Part shown: positions 10,607 to 23,182 of the stretch, piece after piece
Layout: each line of letters starts with the position of its first letter
Position numbering within the stretch: position 1 is the first letter of the stretch
Source: Chaetorhynchus papuensis
Taxonomy: Eukaryota; Chordata; Aves; Passeriformes; Rhipiduridae
Length of the DNA: 64,000 nt
Assembly: GCA_013396525.1 (NCBI GenBank)
Contig: VWYX01001223.1
Location: 62,001 to 126,000, forward strand
Direction of reading: 5' to 3'
Translations under genes and position numbers: made by a program
The notes under the pieces: generated by a model
Databases searched by the model: none
Told to the model about the DNA's origin: nothing
What the model saw: the letters and a program-made list of their open reading frames with translations, nothing else

Positions 10607-13600
10607 TGATTTCTTTTTAGGGTGATATCCCTGCGTTTCTGGGCTGTATTTGGGTGGTAAAATGATCTGCAGCAGGGGGATGATTCTGTTACTGTCTGGC
10701 ATGTCCAAACTGAGATCACTTGGAGCAGCCTTGGAGCTCAGTCCTGGGCTTCTAATTCCCAAAGGGATACAACAGGTATCAGATGGACCCTGTGTGGATG
10801 GGGAGAGAGATAAGATCTTGGAAGGACAGAATTAAAAACCTGCCAAAGTAACATGGGAGAAGCCTAATCAGGCTCTTGGAGAAAGGAGAAGGCAGGGTGG
10901 AACCTGGGGCCGGACACGCCCGGCTTCTTCAGCCAAGGGAAATGTCAGGGCAGCCGAGGCCATCCCGAAAATTCAACTTTGGAGCAGAATGAACTGGAGC
11001 ACACAGCTGCAGCAACATTCTGGTTCCTCCACCAGCTCTTCAAGGGCAGGGTTTGCAACTGCAGCACGAGAGTTGGAGACAAGAACTGAGCCCTCCAGAA
11101 TGACAGATCTAGAGCATCAGATATCCAAAGTGTTTTGTTAAAAACACCACGGGAAGGAGTATCAGAAACTTCCTGTTCTTTTAGCATTCAAGTTCTCATC
11201 TTGATGGTTTGGGGTTTTTCTGTTTCCTTGTTGACTTGAAAGGAAAAATGCAAAGAGAAAGCCCCAGATGAGCGATGACTTAACCAGGCCCTTTGTGCCG
11301 AGCTGAGGGCAGATAAGGACACCCCACGCACCAGCAGTACCCACCTCCAGCCCTCCTGCAGCTCTGCTTCTACAGCAGATTGCAGCAGATATCACCAGAA
11401 ATCTTCATGAAATCAAAGTTTTGGTTTTAATCGTCACAAATTCTCATTTCCTGAATGTCACCGATGGATCTGCCTGAAAATAATTCACATTTTCCATCAG
11501 AGCGAGGAGTTGTGTGGTCTCTACCACCCTACACCACCACACTGAGCTGCTTTTGCTCCCATCTTTTGCTCCAAAACTTCCATCCCATCCCTTCTGCTTG
11601 GATTTCATGACGTGTGCTCTCAGGCCAGCCCAGCTATCAGTTCCTGATCGGCCCAAAAATGCTTCCTCTGGGCTGTGAATCATCCCTCAGTTATATAACT
11701 GCCTGCTCTTATCTCCTGTGCCGAGAGTGGCTGTTTGGGGTTTTTTTAATGCTCACTGCAGAAGGTTTTTACTCTTTTTCTGCCACGAATCCACTGCTCT
11801 GTGCAGCCCAGGCCCATAAAATGCCAGGAGAAGGCTCTAGAATGGAATATTCACCTGGCTTGGGAAGGGACAGGGGAGCAGCCAAGGCAGCCAGTGGGAA
11901 AGCTTTCTTCCTAAAAAAAATATATATATATAAATAAAATTATATCACACAAAAGATTATCTCTCTTGTGATCAGTGGTGTCTCAAATGGTGCTCCAGGA
12001 GGTGGTGGAGGCTGGGGACAATCCCAGCCCAGGCTGGTGTCCATGGTGTCCCTGCTGGGGACAGTCAGGACTGGGATCAACATTCCATAAAGTGATTCAT
12101 GGGTGTTGATCTCCAGTTCAATCCAGCAGCAATTAAATGCGTAACTTAATATTAATAACTGAATTATTTATATATAAATACAATAACTTAAAGATTTACG
12201 ACCCTGTTGAGGCTGAGTTCGGGCAATTTCAAGGCCAAAGAGAACGTGGCTGCTCCCATCCATCTGGAGATCCCACAAAGCGCAAAAATACTGCCAGCAA
12301 AGAGCAGCTCTGACAGGGGGCGTGATAAATAACTCACCCTGATATCAGTGGAGCTTTTGCAAAACTGGGACACGATTCTGTTGGAATTAATGACTTTTCA
12401 GCCCTTTCCAATGGATTTCCAAGTGCTGAGAAGCAGGGAGCTGAAGGATTCCTGTAATTTTCACCTGGTACAGCCTGGACTTCATCGCCCATTGCCAGAA
12501 AACCCCTGGAACCCCTCTTTGTGCTGCTTCTGAGCCATCATTTTGTGAGTTAGAGAGGTGCAGCTCACTCCAGTCAGTGCCATGGGTGGATTCGGGTCTT
12601 TCCCCAACTTTCTTCGAGCTCCCTGAAATAACATTTGTCAGATTTTGTTTCCATTTGGCCACACTCTGAGGACCCACAGATATAAATCACCCCGGCACAG
12701 CTCTGTCTGTTTAGTCTGTGTCTTGTCTGCGCATCAAAACCCCACTGGCTTTGTAAGGTCAGGCTCAGGAGTGACCTAGGACCGACCCCAACCCCTGCCC
12801 CTTCTCAGGAGAATTCAGATTTCTGTGCAAACTCTGCAGTCTCGGAGATTTCTGGCTGCTTCCTGCTCCTTGCAGACCCTACATCACCAAATTTGGCCTT
12901 TTTTGGCCATCTGAGGCCCGCTGAGTCACATCAGCCCTGCTTCTTCCAGGCTGGCAACTGATTTCTGCCTTATCTTATAATTAATCCATCCACTTTCAAG
13001 TCTCTGCATTGCTTCAAAAATCAAATTTCAGCCTCTCATCCCTGCCTTCAAATATTAGAACAGAATTATAGAAGCATCAGGCAGATGTTTTCCCAGCTCC
13101 CAACCCTTCCGTGCAGGAACCACAAGCCATTAGTTCAGCCGAAGGCTTGGCTTGCCTCGTTATTTATTTAGTTCTGCTTTATTCCCATTATTCTTTCTCT
13201 GCTGTGTTTTCCTTCTGATTTTTCCCACAACGCTTTTTCCTGAGGCGCAGCAGGACTCCATGGAACGGGAGCATCGGTATTTAGCTTTTATTTTTGTTTT
13301 CCAGGCAGATTTGGGAAGGAGTAGCTGGTCCAGCAAATCCATTGGGCTGTGTCAGCACAGAACTTCTGGCTCTCCGCAGCCACTGCCAGGAGCAACAGGT
13401 GGCTCACAGGTCCTGTTTTCCATGTCCCACTGCTCTCTTCCAAAGACAGGGAAGGACAAATCCCAAGAAACTACAGAAGGCTGGGAATCCTTCAGCCTTC
13501 CCTGTGCAGGTTGTGGTGGTGACCACTGGCACTGTCCTGGGTTTGTGGGGACACAGGTGACACCACCTGGAGCTTCAGCTGGCAGGGAAAGGCAGTTTCT

Positions 13601-13912
13601 TCTGAAAAACCCTCATGAGGCCCTAAAAAACCCCACCAAACCTGTGGCAACCCCCCCATTGTGCAGATATGGTTCTCCCCCTGCCCCCAGATCTCTTATC
13701 AGCTTCAGCAGAGTTTGTGACCTGCCAAGTGATAAGGCCCGGAAATCCTGATACCGACTTTCTCTGAAGACCAGAATTTCTTTGAGCAGAAGCCAACACT
13801 TTCCTCTATTTCCTCCCACTCCCCTGAACCACAGGAGCTACAGATGTCCCAGCTCTTTTCCACTCCCACCAACGCCTTGTCTGGTCTACCCTGGCTCAAG
13901 CAACTTGCCCAA

Positions 13913-14015
13913 AACTCTGTCTTTGCCATAAAACCCCCATCTTTGCCATAAAACCCCCATCTTTGCCATAAAAACCCCAAACCTTAAAAGGTCTTTACCA
14001 TAAAAACCCCAAACC
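13913..14015. repeat. 20-bp tandem repeat, about three copies plus a degenerate tail
   Basis: CTTTGCCATAAAACCCCCAT occurs in tandem from about 13919, followed by diverged copies with ACCATAAAAACCCCAAACC. Confidence 0.85.
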
Positions 14016-16796
14016 CTAACTGGCCTTTGCAGGGAATGGAGGATTTTCATGAGGCTGTGTTTCCAACAGGATTTTCTCAGGTTGGCAGCTCGGATCTCCC
14101 GAAGTTGGGCAGCAGCACACTTGGGTCACTCTCTTAATTAGCTGATTTTCTGTGGAAGTTGTTTTTATCCATCTGTGTGGTCCCACTAGGAAACATTTTC
14201 CTAATGCCTGTCATCTGTCCAAAGCAGACACATTCACTAATACGGGAATTGCACGGGATAGCACAGAATTTATTTCCTCTTTTATTCTTTCAGGCAACAA
14301 TAACACCGGAAATAGCTCCTAAGTTGTTTGTTAAAGAAATAAGAAATTTTTCTTTCTGACAGCTGAAGGTAACCAATGTTCACCCAGGAGAGATTTCTGG
14401 GACACACTGGAGGCAGGACCAGGAATTAATTCCTCATGCCCTTGTTTCAGCTCCCTGTGGAGGAAGGGCTGCTTTGTGTGATGATCCGGATGGAGATGGA
14501 TCGTGGCATTGGAGCTGTCCCTGGTGGTTTGGGATTCCCAGCTGGGCCCTGAGGGAGCTCTCAGAGATCCCTGCTCAGCCCAGCCTTCACCTGCTCCAAT
14601 CCTGCCACGCTCCAGCCATTCCTTCACTGTCCTTTTCCAATCCCAAAAGCTCCTTTGGGCTTTTCCAATGACTTTGCATTTACCCCCCACCACTGCAATG
14701 ACTGTTTGCTCTGCTCTCACTTTACAACACGGTGTAAAGTTTGGAGAAACCCTACTCCAGGTAAATCTACATTGGATGAGCCATGGGATGACATCGCTTC
14801 TGCTTGAGCCTCCCTGGGCTGGTACCTCCTTGTGGGAGTGGCCCTGGCACCGCGTCCTGGATTAATCCCAGCCCCACACGGCCTCTGGCTCCCTCCCGGT
14901 GGGATGGGGGAGAGCACTGGAATGGTAAAAGTGACAAAAACTGTGGTTGAGGAAAACCCTGTATGGAAATGATTTCCTGTTGTTGATCCGTGATGGGAAC
15001 CAGCCACGATGGGGTGAGCGTGAGTTGATGAGAGGATGGGGAAGGAGGGCGAGTTCAGCAGAAAACGGAGGAAATCTGTGGCTTCCAGGGAAATTCCTGC
15101 CAGCTTCATCCCTGGAGATGACCCGAGCAGAGGAATGTCGTGACTCAAAGGAAAGTGCAGAGTTTAACTGGGACCAGGTGGATCCGAGCGGGAGCATTCG
15201 GACACGAGGGAGAGACTGAGGGGAAACCACGACGACGGGAGCAGAATAAACCCCACAAAGGTCCCTGGCACAGCACAGGGAGACATCCAGGAGCTCCCTC
15301 CCAGCAAGGAGGGGCTGGGGCAGGCAGGGGCAGAGCTCTGCAGGACGAGAGCCCCGAGGCACTGAGCGGGGCACTCCCCACACGATTCCTTAGAAGAGCT
15401 GTCAGCTGAGAACTCCCAGACTTGTCCAAGGTATTCCCCAAATTTCAGCTAAGGGCAGCAGTGGGGAATTTCCACCTCGGCTCCTGGGTGAAGGGCATGT
15501 CCCAAAGTGCTGTTCCACGGTTATTTTCACACTGGAAATGTGAATTAGTGAAGGAGGAAGCCAGAACATGCCGAGATTTGCATTAAACTTCTTGTACCGA
15601 GTTCTTCCCCACAGTTTTATGAATCACCTATGCATTTTTTCTGTAATCTTGATCCGTTCTACACCGTAACAAAAAGGATTGGGCCATCAACCTTGTCCCT
15701 GTCTTCCTCTAAGGAAATCTTTCCTGCCAGATCTGCAAAAGGGGCTGATGAAATCCTGTTTTATGGCTGAAATTACTGTCCACAAGGAATAAACATTCCA
15801 TTAGTAATGCTTTATCCCTCATTTGCTCTCGTTAAAGGGTAATTTCCTTTTCTACCCTGAAAATGGAGAATAATGGCAATAAAACAAGCAGGGTGATGAT
15901 TTCCTCTGCTGATGAGCTTTTTGGGAAGTTGAAAAGGGGAAATTCATGTTCTTAGGATTGGGGCAGGGTACACTCAGGTCACACATCCGCACCTGAGCCA
16001 GCAGGGACAGGGCTGACCCTGCCAATTCCTGCTTCTCCAGCATGCAGGATCTGCTGTTTTCCCATCAGGAAGGGCAGAGAGAAGGTCAGCTCAGCACTTC
16101 TGGGCAGCCTCCTGCTGCCTTGCTGCCAGTGCAGCTCTGGCCGTGGCTGTGGCTCGGTGGCAGTGAGAGCTGTGACAGGTCACTCCTGCCCTCCAGACCC
16201 TGCCCTTTGTCACCCAACCCCTCCTCATACCTGCAAATACCTGACCAGCATCTCCTTCTCCCTTTCCCAGCCAGAAGAGACAATAATTCGGCTGGGTTTG
16301 ACTTTGAAAAGGAGATTCTTGAACTCTGAGAGGCGAGGGACGGGAGGAATTGTGGAGCTGTGGACAACTTCAGAGAGGAATCACAAAAAGTGCTGAAGAA
16401 ATGCACATTCTCTGAGGATAATAAAGATGGGAAATGATGTCAAGTCAGATGTCCAGGCAGGAGACCCTTCATGAGGGGAAAACCAGGACACCTTGGGTGC
16501 AGATCTGACAAGAACTGTTCTGGTTTCTCAGACAACCCAAGGGAAAATAAAACCAAGGTAAAGCGTGAGAAGAGCAGCCCAGACTGCATCAATCAGCCCA
16601 GGGGTCAGGATGGCAGCTGGCACCATCAGGACCAGATAATGAGATAATGCCCAAGGAACAGGAACCAGGACCTGGTTTGTGGGACCAAACTGCAGAGTTA
16701 TTTGCAAAGAAAATTGTCCTCCCTCAATTTCCAAGAAATCTTCAAGCTTGTTAAAAAAACTTCCTAAAAATACAGGATACTCAAATGATGTCATTT

Positions 16797-16960
16797 CCCT
16801 GGGCCCAGAGAAGCTGTGGCTGCCCCATCCCTGGCAGTGTCCAAGGCCAGGCTGGATGGGGCTTGGAGCACCCTGGGATGGTGGAAGGTGTCCCTGCCCA
16901 TGGTTGGGATGAGATGAGCTTTAAAATCCCTTCCAACCAGTCTGTGATTCCATTATCCAT
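16797..16960 (+). mobile_element. CR1 LINE fragment, 3' end
   Basis: Sense: GAGAAGCTGTGGCTGCCCCA, AAGGCCAGGCTGGATGGGGC, GGAAGGTGTCCCTGCCCATG, then CCCTTCCAACCAGTCTGTGA, the 3' end. Confidence 0.9.
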
Positions 16961-17932
16961 AAGAGATGGCACGGGAATGGTGCTGGAAACCCTCATGGGT
17001 CAAAAGTGAAGTGCTTCAGGCAGAAGAAAACTGAAATTTTCTTACATATTGCTGAATTCTAATTAAATTCGGTTGCTGAGGGGAAAAAAAAAAAGGAATA
17101 GAAATTCCTCAGCTGTGAAAGAGCACTGTAATCACTGTGGGGAGCTGGGCGCAGCCTTCAAACAAAGGTGCAGCACAAAATAAACAGCTTACGGAAAAAC
17201 ACTGGGAGCCAGCTCCCAGCAAACAGAAATTAATTGGGAAAGCTGTGTTTGTTCTGTTTGTGGAGGCACCGGGGGGTTCGAGGAGGAGCCACCAGCCATG
17301 GGGAGGTAAAGATGAACAGATTAAATGAGAGAGCTGATTAAAGATTCCAGCACCTTCCCCATGGCCGGAGAAACTGGGCACAGCCAAGGTCAGATGGCCC
17401 ATCTCAGCCTCCCACCTGCCCCCGAAAAGGAGTTTCCTGATGTTTTCACAGAGTGGGTGGCACAGGGGAAGCTCTCACCAGAAGGGTGGTGCCCTGGGAG
17501 ATGGAGGGTTCATCTTATCTGTCCCCAAGTCATTGTGAAATTTTGAGCTGCTGAGAAAAGTGTGGAGAGTTTGCAGAATTTGTGCTCTTGCAGCTGCTGC
17601 TTCTGTTGTATCATCGTGGCAGGCAAGAAAAATAAGCAAATACAACAGAAGTTGTGAAATAGAACAGGAGTTGTAAAAGATAATAGAAGTTGTGAAGTAT
17701 AGCAGAACTTTTAAAGCACAAAACTGCTATGAAGAGTCCCTGGCAAAACCCACTCCTTAAAATCAGATACAAAAATGAATATTTACACATTAAATCCAAG
17801 CACAAATTATATGATTTGCCACCCAGCCCAATCCCTTTTCCCAAGGGCTTTCTCTGGCTTTGGCGGATGTTCCCCCGGTGTCTCCAGGTGGGGAGGGGAG
17901 CACCGGGCTGCCTTCCCTGCACCATCCTGAAA

Positions 17933-18363
17933 NNNNNNNNNNNNNNNNNNNNNNNNNNNNNNNNNNNNNNNNNNNNNNNNNNNNNNNNNNNNNNNNNNNN
18001 NNNNNNNNNNNNNNNNNNNNNNNNNNNNNNNNNNNNNNNNNNNNNNNNNNNNNNNNNNNNNNNNNNNNNNNNNNNNNNNNNNNNNNNNNNNNNNNNNNNN
18101 NNNNNNNNNNNNNNNNNNNNNNNNNNNNNNNNNNNNNNNNNNNNNNNNNNNNNNNNNNNNNNNNNNNNNNNNNNNNNNNNNNNNNNNNNNNNNNNNNNNN
18201 NNNNNNNNNNNNNNNNNNNNNNNNNNNNNNNNNNNNNNNNNNNNNNNNNNNNNNNNNNNNNNNNNNNNNNNNNNNNNNNNNNNNNNNNNNNNNNNNNNNN
18301 NNNNNNNNNNNNNNNNNNNNNNNNNNNNNNNNNNNNNNNNNNNNNNNNNNNNNNNNNNNNNNN
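17933..18363. other. Assembly gap (431 N)
   Basis: Unresolved bases. The flanking sequence on the right (18364-18740) is GC-rich, as is common where short-read assemblies fail. Any exon or CpG island inside is invisible. Frames drawn across the gap are not meaningful. Confidence 1.
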
Positions 18364-21300
18364 GAATGGCAGGGCTGGTGTGGGACAGGCAGTGAACCCT
18401 CCCGGCTGATCAGAAACCGAGGCAGCCTCGCTGCCTTTCATTCCCTGCTTCCCTGTCCTGGCTGCAGGCATGGGATGGGCACCCGCACGCCGGGAGCTGT
18501 GCTCGGTGCTCCTGTGACTCGGGATGTACCCGTCTGCCGTTCCCCACGGTGGCTGCGGGATGCTCCTCTGCTCCTCACCGAAGCCTCGAGGGGAAACTTC
18601 CCAAAACAGGGAAGAACTTGGCTCCAGCCCCACGTCCCGCCCGGAGAACAATGAGGAGAGGGAGTGCAGCGTCAGCAGCGCCAAACCTGGGTATCCCCGG
18701 CAACGCCAACACAAACACTCCCGGGATAGCCCAGTCCAGCCGTGCCAGGGACATCCTTTCTGTGCTCAGAGGGCTTTTCTCATGGATAACCTGTGCTGGC
18801 TCACGTGGCGCCCAGACCAGCCCGGGATCGCTCCCTGTAATCGGCTTCTGCTCCAGCCTGTGTCTGAGGAAGTGTCTGGGACTCCTTTTCCACGCAGGCC
18901 ATCAGTTTTTCCAGACAGCTGAAAGTTAATGGGTACCATGATTCAAGTGAGTAATCCTTGTGAAACCAGCTCTAGAGGAAGTTGCCCAGCAAAACAAATC
19001 CCGTGGCCCCGGCTCTGACGCGGAGCCGAACACGGGGTGCTCTGTATAAAATCCAGGAATCCATCCAAGGAAAACGGCACATTTCAGCTCTGCTGAGACA
19101 TCACAGAGAGTGCAGGCATGCAGAAAACTATCCCTGGCTGCTTCTTCCAGCAAATGTGAGTATTTTTCCTTTTCAGCTAAGGAATAGCACTTCATTAGTC
19201 GGGATATTCAGTGCTAATCTGCCTTTCTAATTTGTTCTCCTCTTCTGTGTATTCTTTGACACCATTCCAGGAGGAATTTTGGAAGGAATTACTTGTTTAA
19301 GGGCAGGAGGTATTTTTGGGTACCTCTCAGACTACAACAGTGTACTGATGATAAATGAGGAGTTATTATTAACTGGAATTTGGGAAGAGTGTCAGGAGTG
19401 ATTTCTGTGGAGATAAAAAAATAATGCGCTGGAAACGCCAAGTGTTGGTTCAGGAAACCTCCTGTGAGCTTGAACTGAGATTTCACATCTGACCAAGAAG
19501 TGCCCAAGTGTCCCTGTCTGTGTGCAGGAATCCTCCTGTGGGTGACCTGAAGCCCAGGCCACAAGAGCTGCTTTGAAAACCGTAAATAAATGGGTGAAGC
19601 TCTGGTTTCCTCCTTCATTGAGTGTGGCCATTCTGGAAACATTCAGGAAACAGCTCCCCACTCCTGTTCCCATCCCAGGTGTGATCCCACCTGCCCAGGT
19701 GCAGGCAGAGGGAAGGGTTTGCCCTCTCCTCACCAAATCTGTTTGTGGGCTGGTGGGATTTCCCAGCTGGAGGAGCTGTGGATGGGGATCCTGGCAGTGG
19801 GAGCTCGGGTGAGCCACACAGGAGGAGCCTGTGGCTTCAGCCCCTGCCGATGCTCTCTTCATTCACCTGCTCTTCACCCCAAATTGCCTTTCTCTTACCT
19901 GTGCAGAGGCTGTGTCTGACCAGTGCCGTGCCCAGGGTGCTCTCTGGCACTGATTTGGCTACAGGAGCAGGGACTGTGCCCTCACAGCATCCCTGTGGGG
20001 TGGGCAGCACTCCCGGCCTCCTCCTGCCACAGCCCAGCCCGTGTCCCCATGGAGGGTGTGCATTGGCAGTGCCAAAACTCTGCCAGGAGCCTCTGGAGCT
20101 CTCCATGAAGGGAGCTCCAGCACCTGGGAACATCTCCCAGCTCTGCTTCATTCACAGGAGCAGATGTATCCAAACAGCACTTGGAGCAGTGTCAGGCACT
20201 GTGATGTCCCTTCCCTATCACGTGCAAGTGCCTGTGTGGTGACCCAGGGGCTGTTCCTGATCCCTGCCCCTCGGCCGGGCTGTCACCTGTTTTCCACACT
20301 GTGCCCAGATTCCTTTGGAGGACACTCATGGAGATAAACGTCTCGATCCCCTGAGGCCAAGGAGGAAATCAAACCTTGCTCTGCTGCATTCTGGATGCCA
20401 GTTTTAACCCCTAAATTATAGCATGGAAGAGGTGGAGGGAGCAGGAGGGAGCCCTGACAGCAATCCTGCCTCGAGGGGCGGCTGTGGAATGAAGAGTTGG
20501 ACACCTCTGGCATGTCCCACAGAAAGCAGGAAGGATCTTCCAGCCAGAAGCTGCAATTCCTTTCCAAAGGACACTGTGGTGGTCAGAAAAATGCTGGCAG
20601 CACTATGGAAAATCTTGAAGTTTCAAGAAGAGAGGATGGGAGAAACATTCTGAGCTCCTCAGGGTCCCGCCCCAGACACTTCCTCTGGCTTCTCCGGCTG
20701 CTCCTGATTCCTAACGCTCCTCCTTGGACTCATCACCAAACCCTGGGGTCAGGTAGGACCCAAAGTCCAGAAGCTCTGAGCTCAAATGTTCCCCACGGGC
20801 AAGATCAGCTGTAAATCCAGCCCTTGGATGGTGGTCTTAAAACAAGCAAAGATCTTTATCAAGGCGTATAATTTATCTCCTCCAAAATATAATTCATCCT
20901 CCTCAATAATGTAATTGATGAAAATAGACACAGGAACAGGTTGCAAGAAAAAAAACGATGACAGGAGATTCTTAATGTACCTTTCAAAGGAGTAACTTGC
21001 TTGAAGGTAACAAGGCAAATCAGGATTCAGCTGTACTTGTCACAGCTTGGTTCTCCTCCACTTGGAGCTGGGGACTTGGCATGAGTTCCACACTGTGGAT
21101 TCAGGGTTTGTTCCATTAGGTCGGAATTTTTTTGGTGCTCTGTATCAAAACAAAGGGGCAAACCAATCATGGAGTCATTAAGGTTGGAGAAGACCTCTAA
21201 GATCATTTGCTTTTGCCACAAACTGCAGAATAATTTTTCCGCTTAATCACTGTGGGAAGTGAGGGTAGGGTGACCTGATTCAGCTGAAACGCAGGGAGAG

Positions 21301-22470
21301 ATCTCTTCCTACTTCTTCCCCAAAGTATTCCATCAGCAAGTTGGATCAGACACTTCAAAGACAAAGGAGAACAGGCACATGTGAATCTCAGATGAGTCAG
21401 CCTGGTACCAGTCAAGTCTCTACAAGCAATGGGAATCCCAGACTAAAAAATCTGGCTCCATACCTTTCATGGGAATCACGTGGGATTATCATTTTCCCAT
21501 CATCCCAGCAAAATTAAACCCAGGTGATGATTTACGCAAACACCCAGACCCACGGGGTAATGCGCTGGAAAAGCTCTGTAACACCAGCTTCAAGGTGCTG
21601 ACTTTGGGAATTCTGGGAATTTACATAAGGAGATAATTGCTCAATAGGAGAAGAATTGAATTGTTACACTCAGCTCAATCTCTGAGGCTCAGCCTCCTTG
21701 AAACTTCTTCAGTGACACCTTTTTTGAGCTGTTGGCCTCAAAACTGGTCACACACCTCAGTTAAAGCCTAAACTCTGCTGGGTTCCTTCTTGCAGTTCAT
21801 GAAAACCACAAAACGGAGATCTCTGCGGAGCCCCACCTGACACATCATTCCTCAAATTCCTGAGAATGAGCCTTCCCGTGGTTTCCCATCCAGCTGTGTA
21901 TGACTTAACCGTAGTTTCACCTAGGCCACGTTTCTGCCTTTGCTCCTCCCTAAAAATGCCTCGTGAAACAATATCGAAACTCTTCAGAAAATCCGAGCTA
22001 TGTGGCACTGGCTGGTTCCCACCAGGACTGATCACCCTGCTGCAGGAGGAAGCTGGGCTCAATCAGTTTGCTTTATCTGTGGGAAACCTATGTTGTCCTT
22101 CCTTATCTCCTCTCTCCCATTTAGATAACAATTTCCTTGTTTATTTATTATAACTGAACTTGCAGATGATTTTAGTATTTTCTAGGAACTGCATCTTATC
22201 ATTTTCTGGCTCCTCCCTGTCAGGGACAGGGGTAACTCACCCTTACACCCTTCAATGCAGTATTACACAAATTATGCTGCTACCTAAAAATACGCAGGCA
22301 CTTTGCAAACTTCATTCCTGTTTAAGATATGAGTGTGTAAATACAAGCTCAGATCCTGAGCTGGCATCATCTCCAAGCAGTTCTTGACACTGGAATGTGC
22401 CGGTACAAGTGCAGGTCCATCATAATCTGCCTGGAATCCATCCTGCTAATTTTACATTTAATCACCGGGG
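18364..22470. other. Intergenic DNA upstream of the GPCR-like gene
   Basis: The first 380 bases after the gap are GC-rich with several CpGs and could be the edge of a promoter lost in the gap. The rest is ordinary unique sequence with one short CR1 fragment. No convincing coding exon is seen. A 5' noncoding exon of the GPCR-like gene could lie here or in the gap. Confidence 0.5.
21166..21212 (-). mobile_element. Very short CR1 3'-end fragment
   Basis: Plus strand reads ATCATGGAGTCATTAAGGTT then GGAGAAGACCTCTAAGATCA, the last roughly 45 bases of CR1 in reverse. Confidence 0.65.
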
Positions 22471-22516
22471 ATTTTTTTATATGTATTCCAGGTATTCTTC
22501 CCTAACTGGCATTTCA
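22471..22516 (+). other. Splice acceptor and short 5' UTR of the GPCR-like gene
   Basis: A T-rich tract (ATTTTTTTAT at 22471-22480) leads to TTCCAG with the AG at 22490-22491, so an exon would begin at 22492 and carry 25 bases of 5' UTR before the ATG at 22517. This matches CYSLTR1 and LPAR4, where one acceptor precedes a single coding exon. The ATG has A at -3? No: the -3 base is T and +4 is G, so the start context is only moderate. Confidence 0.45.
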
Positions 22517-23182
22517 ATGGAGAGAGACCACATGAAAGATCTAAGAAGGTACCTGGCACTGAAATATATCCAGTACCTCGTCCTGTCTTCCTCCAACGCT
22601 GTCAGCACCCTCCTGGGGCTGCTGGGCAGCGTGTACACCGTGATCCTCCTGCAGTCTGCCAAGGTCTCCTCCAAGTCCACTGCTGTCCTCATTTCCAGCC
22701 TGGCCCAGGCAGACATCCTGGTTTTCCTTAGCCTTGTTTCTGACGTGGTTTTGGGCAGTTTTGGTGCCAGTGTCTCTCCCACAGCCTCGGCCCTGGCGCG
22801 GATCCTCCTCACGGCCAACACCCACGTGAGCTGTGTCCTGCTCAGCTGCGTGGCCTTCGAGGCCTATCTGATCACCTTCCTGCCCTCGGAGTCACGGCCC
22901 CTACGGACAGTCAGGAACGCCAGGCTGATATCCAGGGTGATCTGGACGCTGGTGGCCGCAGAGTGTGCCCTGTTCCTCATGGATGACCACCTGAGGGCCA
23001 GTGGTGCCTCCGCTCCCTCCCACGGCCCTCTGGGGCTCCTGTTCCAGCTCTCCAGCACGGCCGCGGCCCTGCTCAGGTCCCTCAGCTACATCCTGGGAAT
23101 TCTGCTAAGGATTATCAATGTGTACATCTACTACAAGATATTTTTCAGCATGTCTCCCAGGTCTAGACTCAAATCCAAGTAG
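22517..23182 (+). CDS. Uncharacterised 221-aa class A GPCR-like membrane protein, truncated after about TM5
   Basis: I do not recognise this as a named gene. From the ATG at 22517 the protein has a charged N-terminus and hydrophobic segments at about 21-45, 55-80, 93-122, 136-155 and 172-210. Class A positions can be placed by spacing. LGLLGS puts S38 at the TM1 asparagine site. SLAQAD puts D66 at 2.50, 28 residues on, exactly as in CYSLTR1 and LPAR4. FEAY at 114-117 replaces DRY. W143 sits at 4.50, 27 residues after the arginine position, exactly as in LPAR4. Missing are the TM3 cysteine, the DRY arginine, the TM5 proline, and all of TM6-TM7. The frame is GC-rich at third positions like the two flanking receptors, while its flanks are AT-rich, and it has no internal stop. 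A splice acceptor lies 26 bases upstream. It could be an expressed short receptor, a relic of a P2Y/LPA-type paralogue, or a non-GPCR membrane protein. Confidence 0.6.
   Translation: MERDHMKDLRRYLALKYIQYLVLSSSNAVSTLLGLLGSVYTVILLQSAKVSSKSTAVLISSLAQADILVFLSLVSDVVLGSFGASVSPTASALARILLTANTHVSCVLLSCVAFEAYLITFLPSESRPLRTVRNARLISRVIWTLVAAECALFLMDDHLRASGASAPSHGPLGLLFQLSSTAAALLRSLSYILGILLRIINVYIYYKIFFSMSPRSRLKSK

Larger units (their letters stand above)
4756..17932. other. Intergenic DNA between CYSLTR1 promoter and the gap
   Basis: Apart from the CR1, SINE and tandem repeats listed separately, I see no gene. Long frames exist (for example at 7141-7668 and 13152-13751), but they have no family features, no conserved-looking motifs and, in several cases, cover repeats. 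T-rich (about 5990-6045) and poly(A) (7198-7216) tracts and an AT-rich stretch (11915-11945, 12120-12190) occur. Confidence 0.6.

Noticed and set aside
17611..18714. Frames spanning the N run
   Set aside because: Continuity depends on unknown bases, so they are not evidence of coding.
20782..21018. 78-codon minus-strand frame with an acidic patch
   Set aside because: No neighbours, splice signals or known motif; probably chance in AT-rich DNA.
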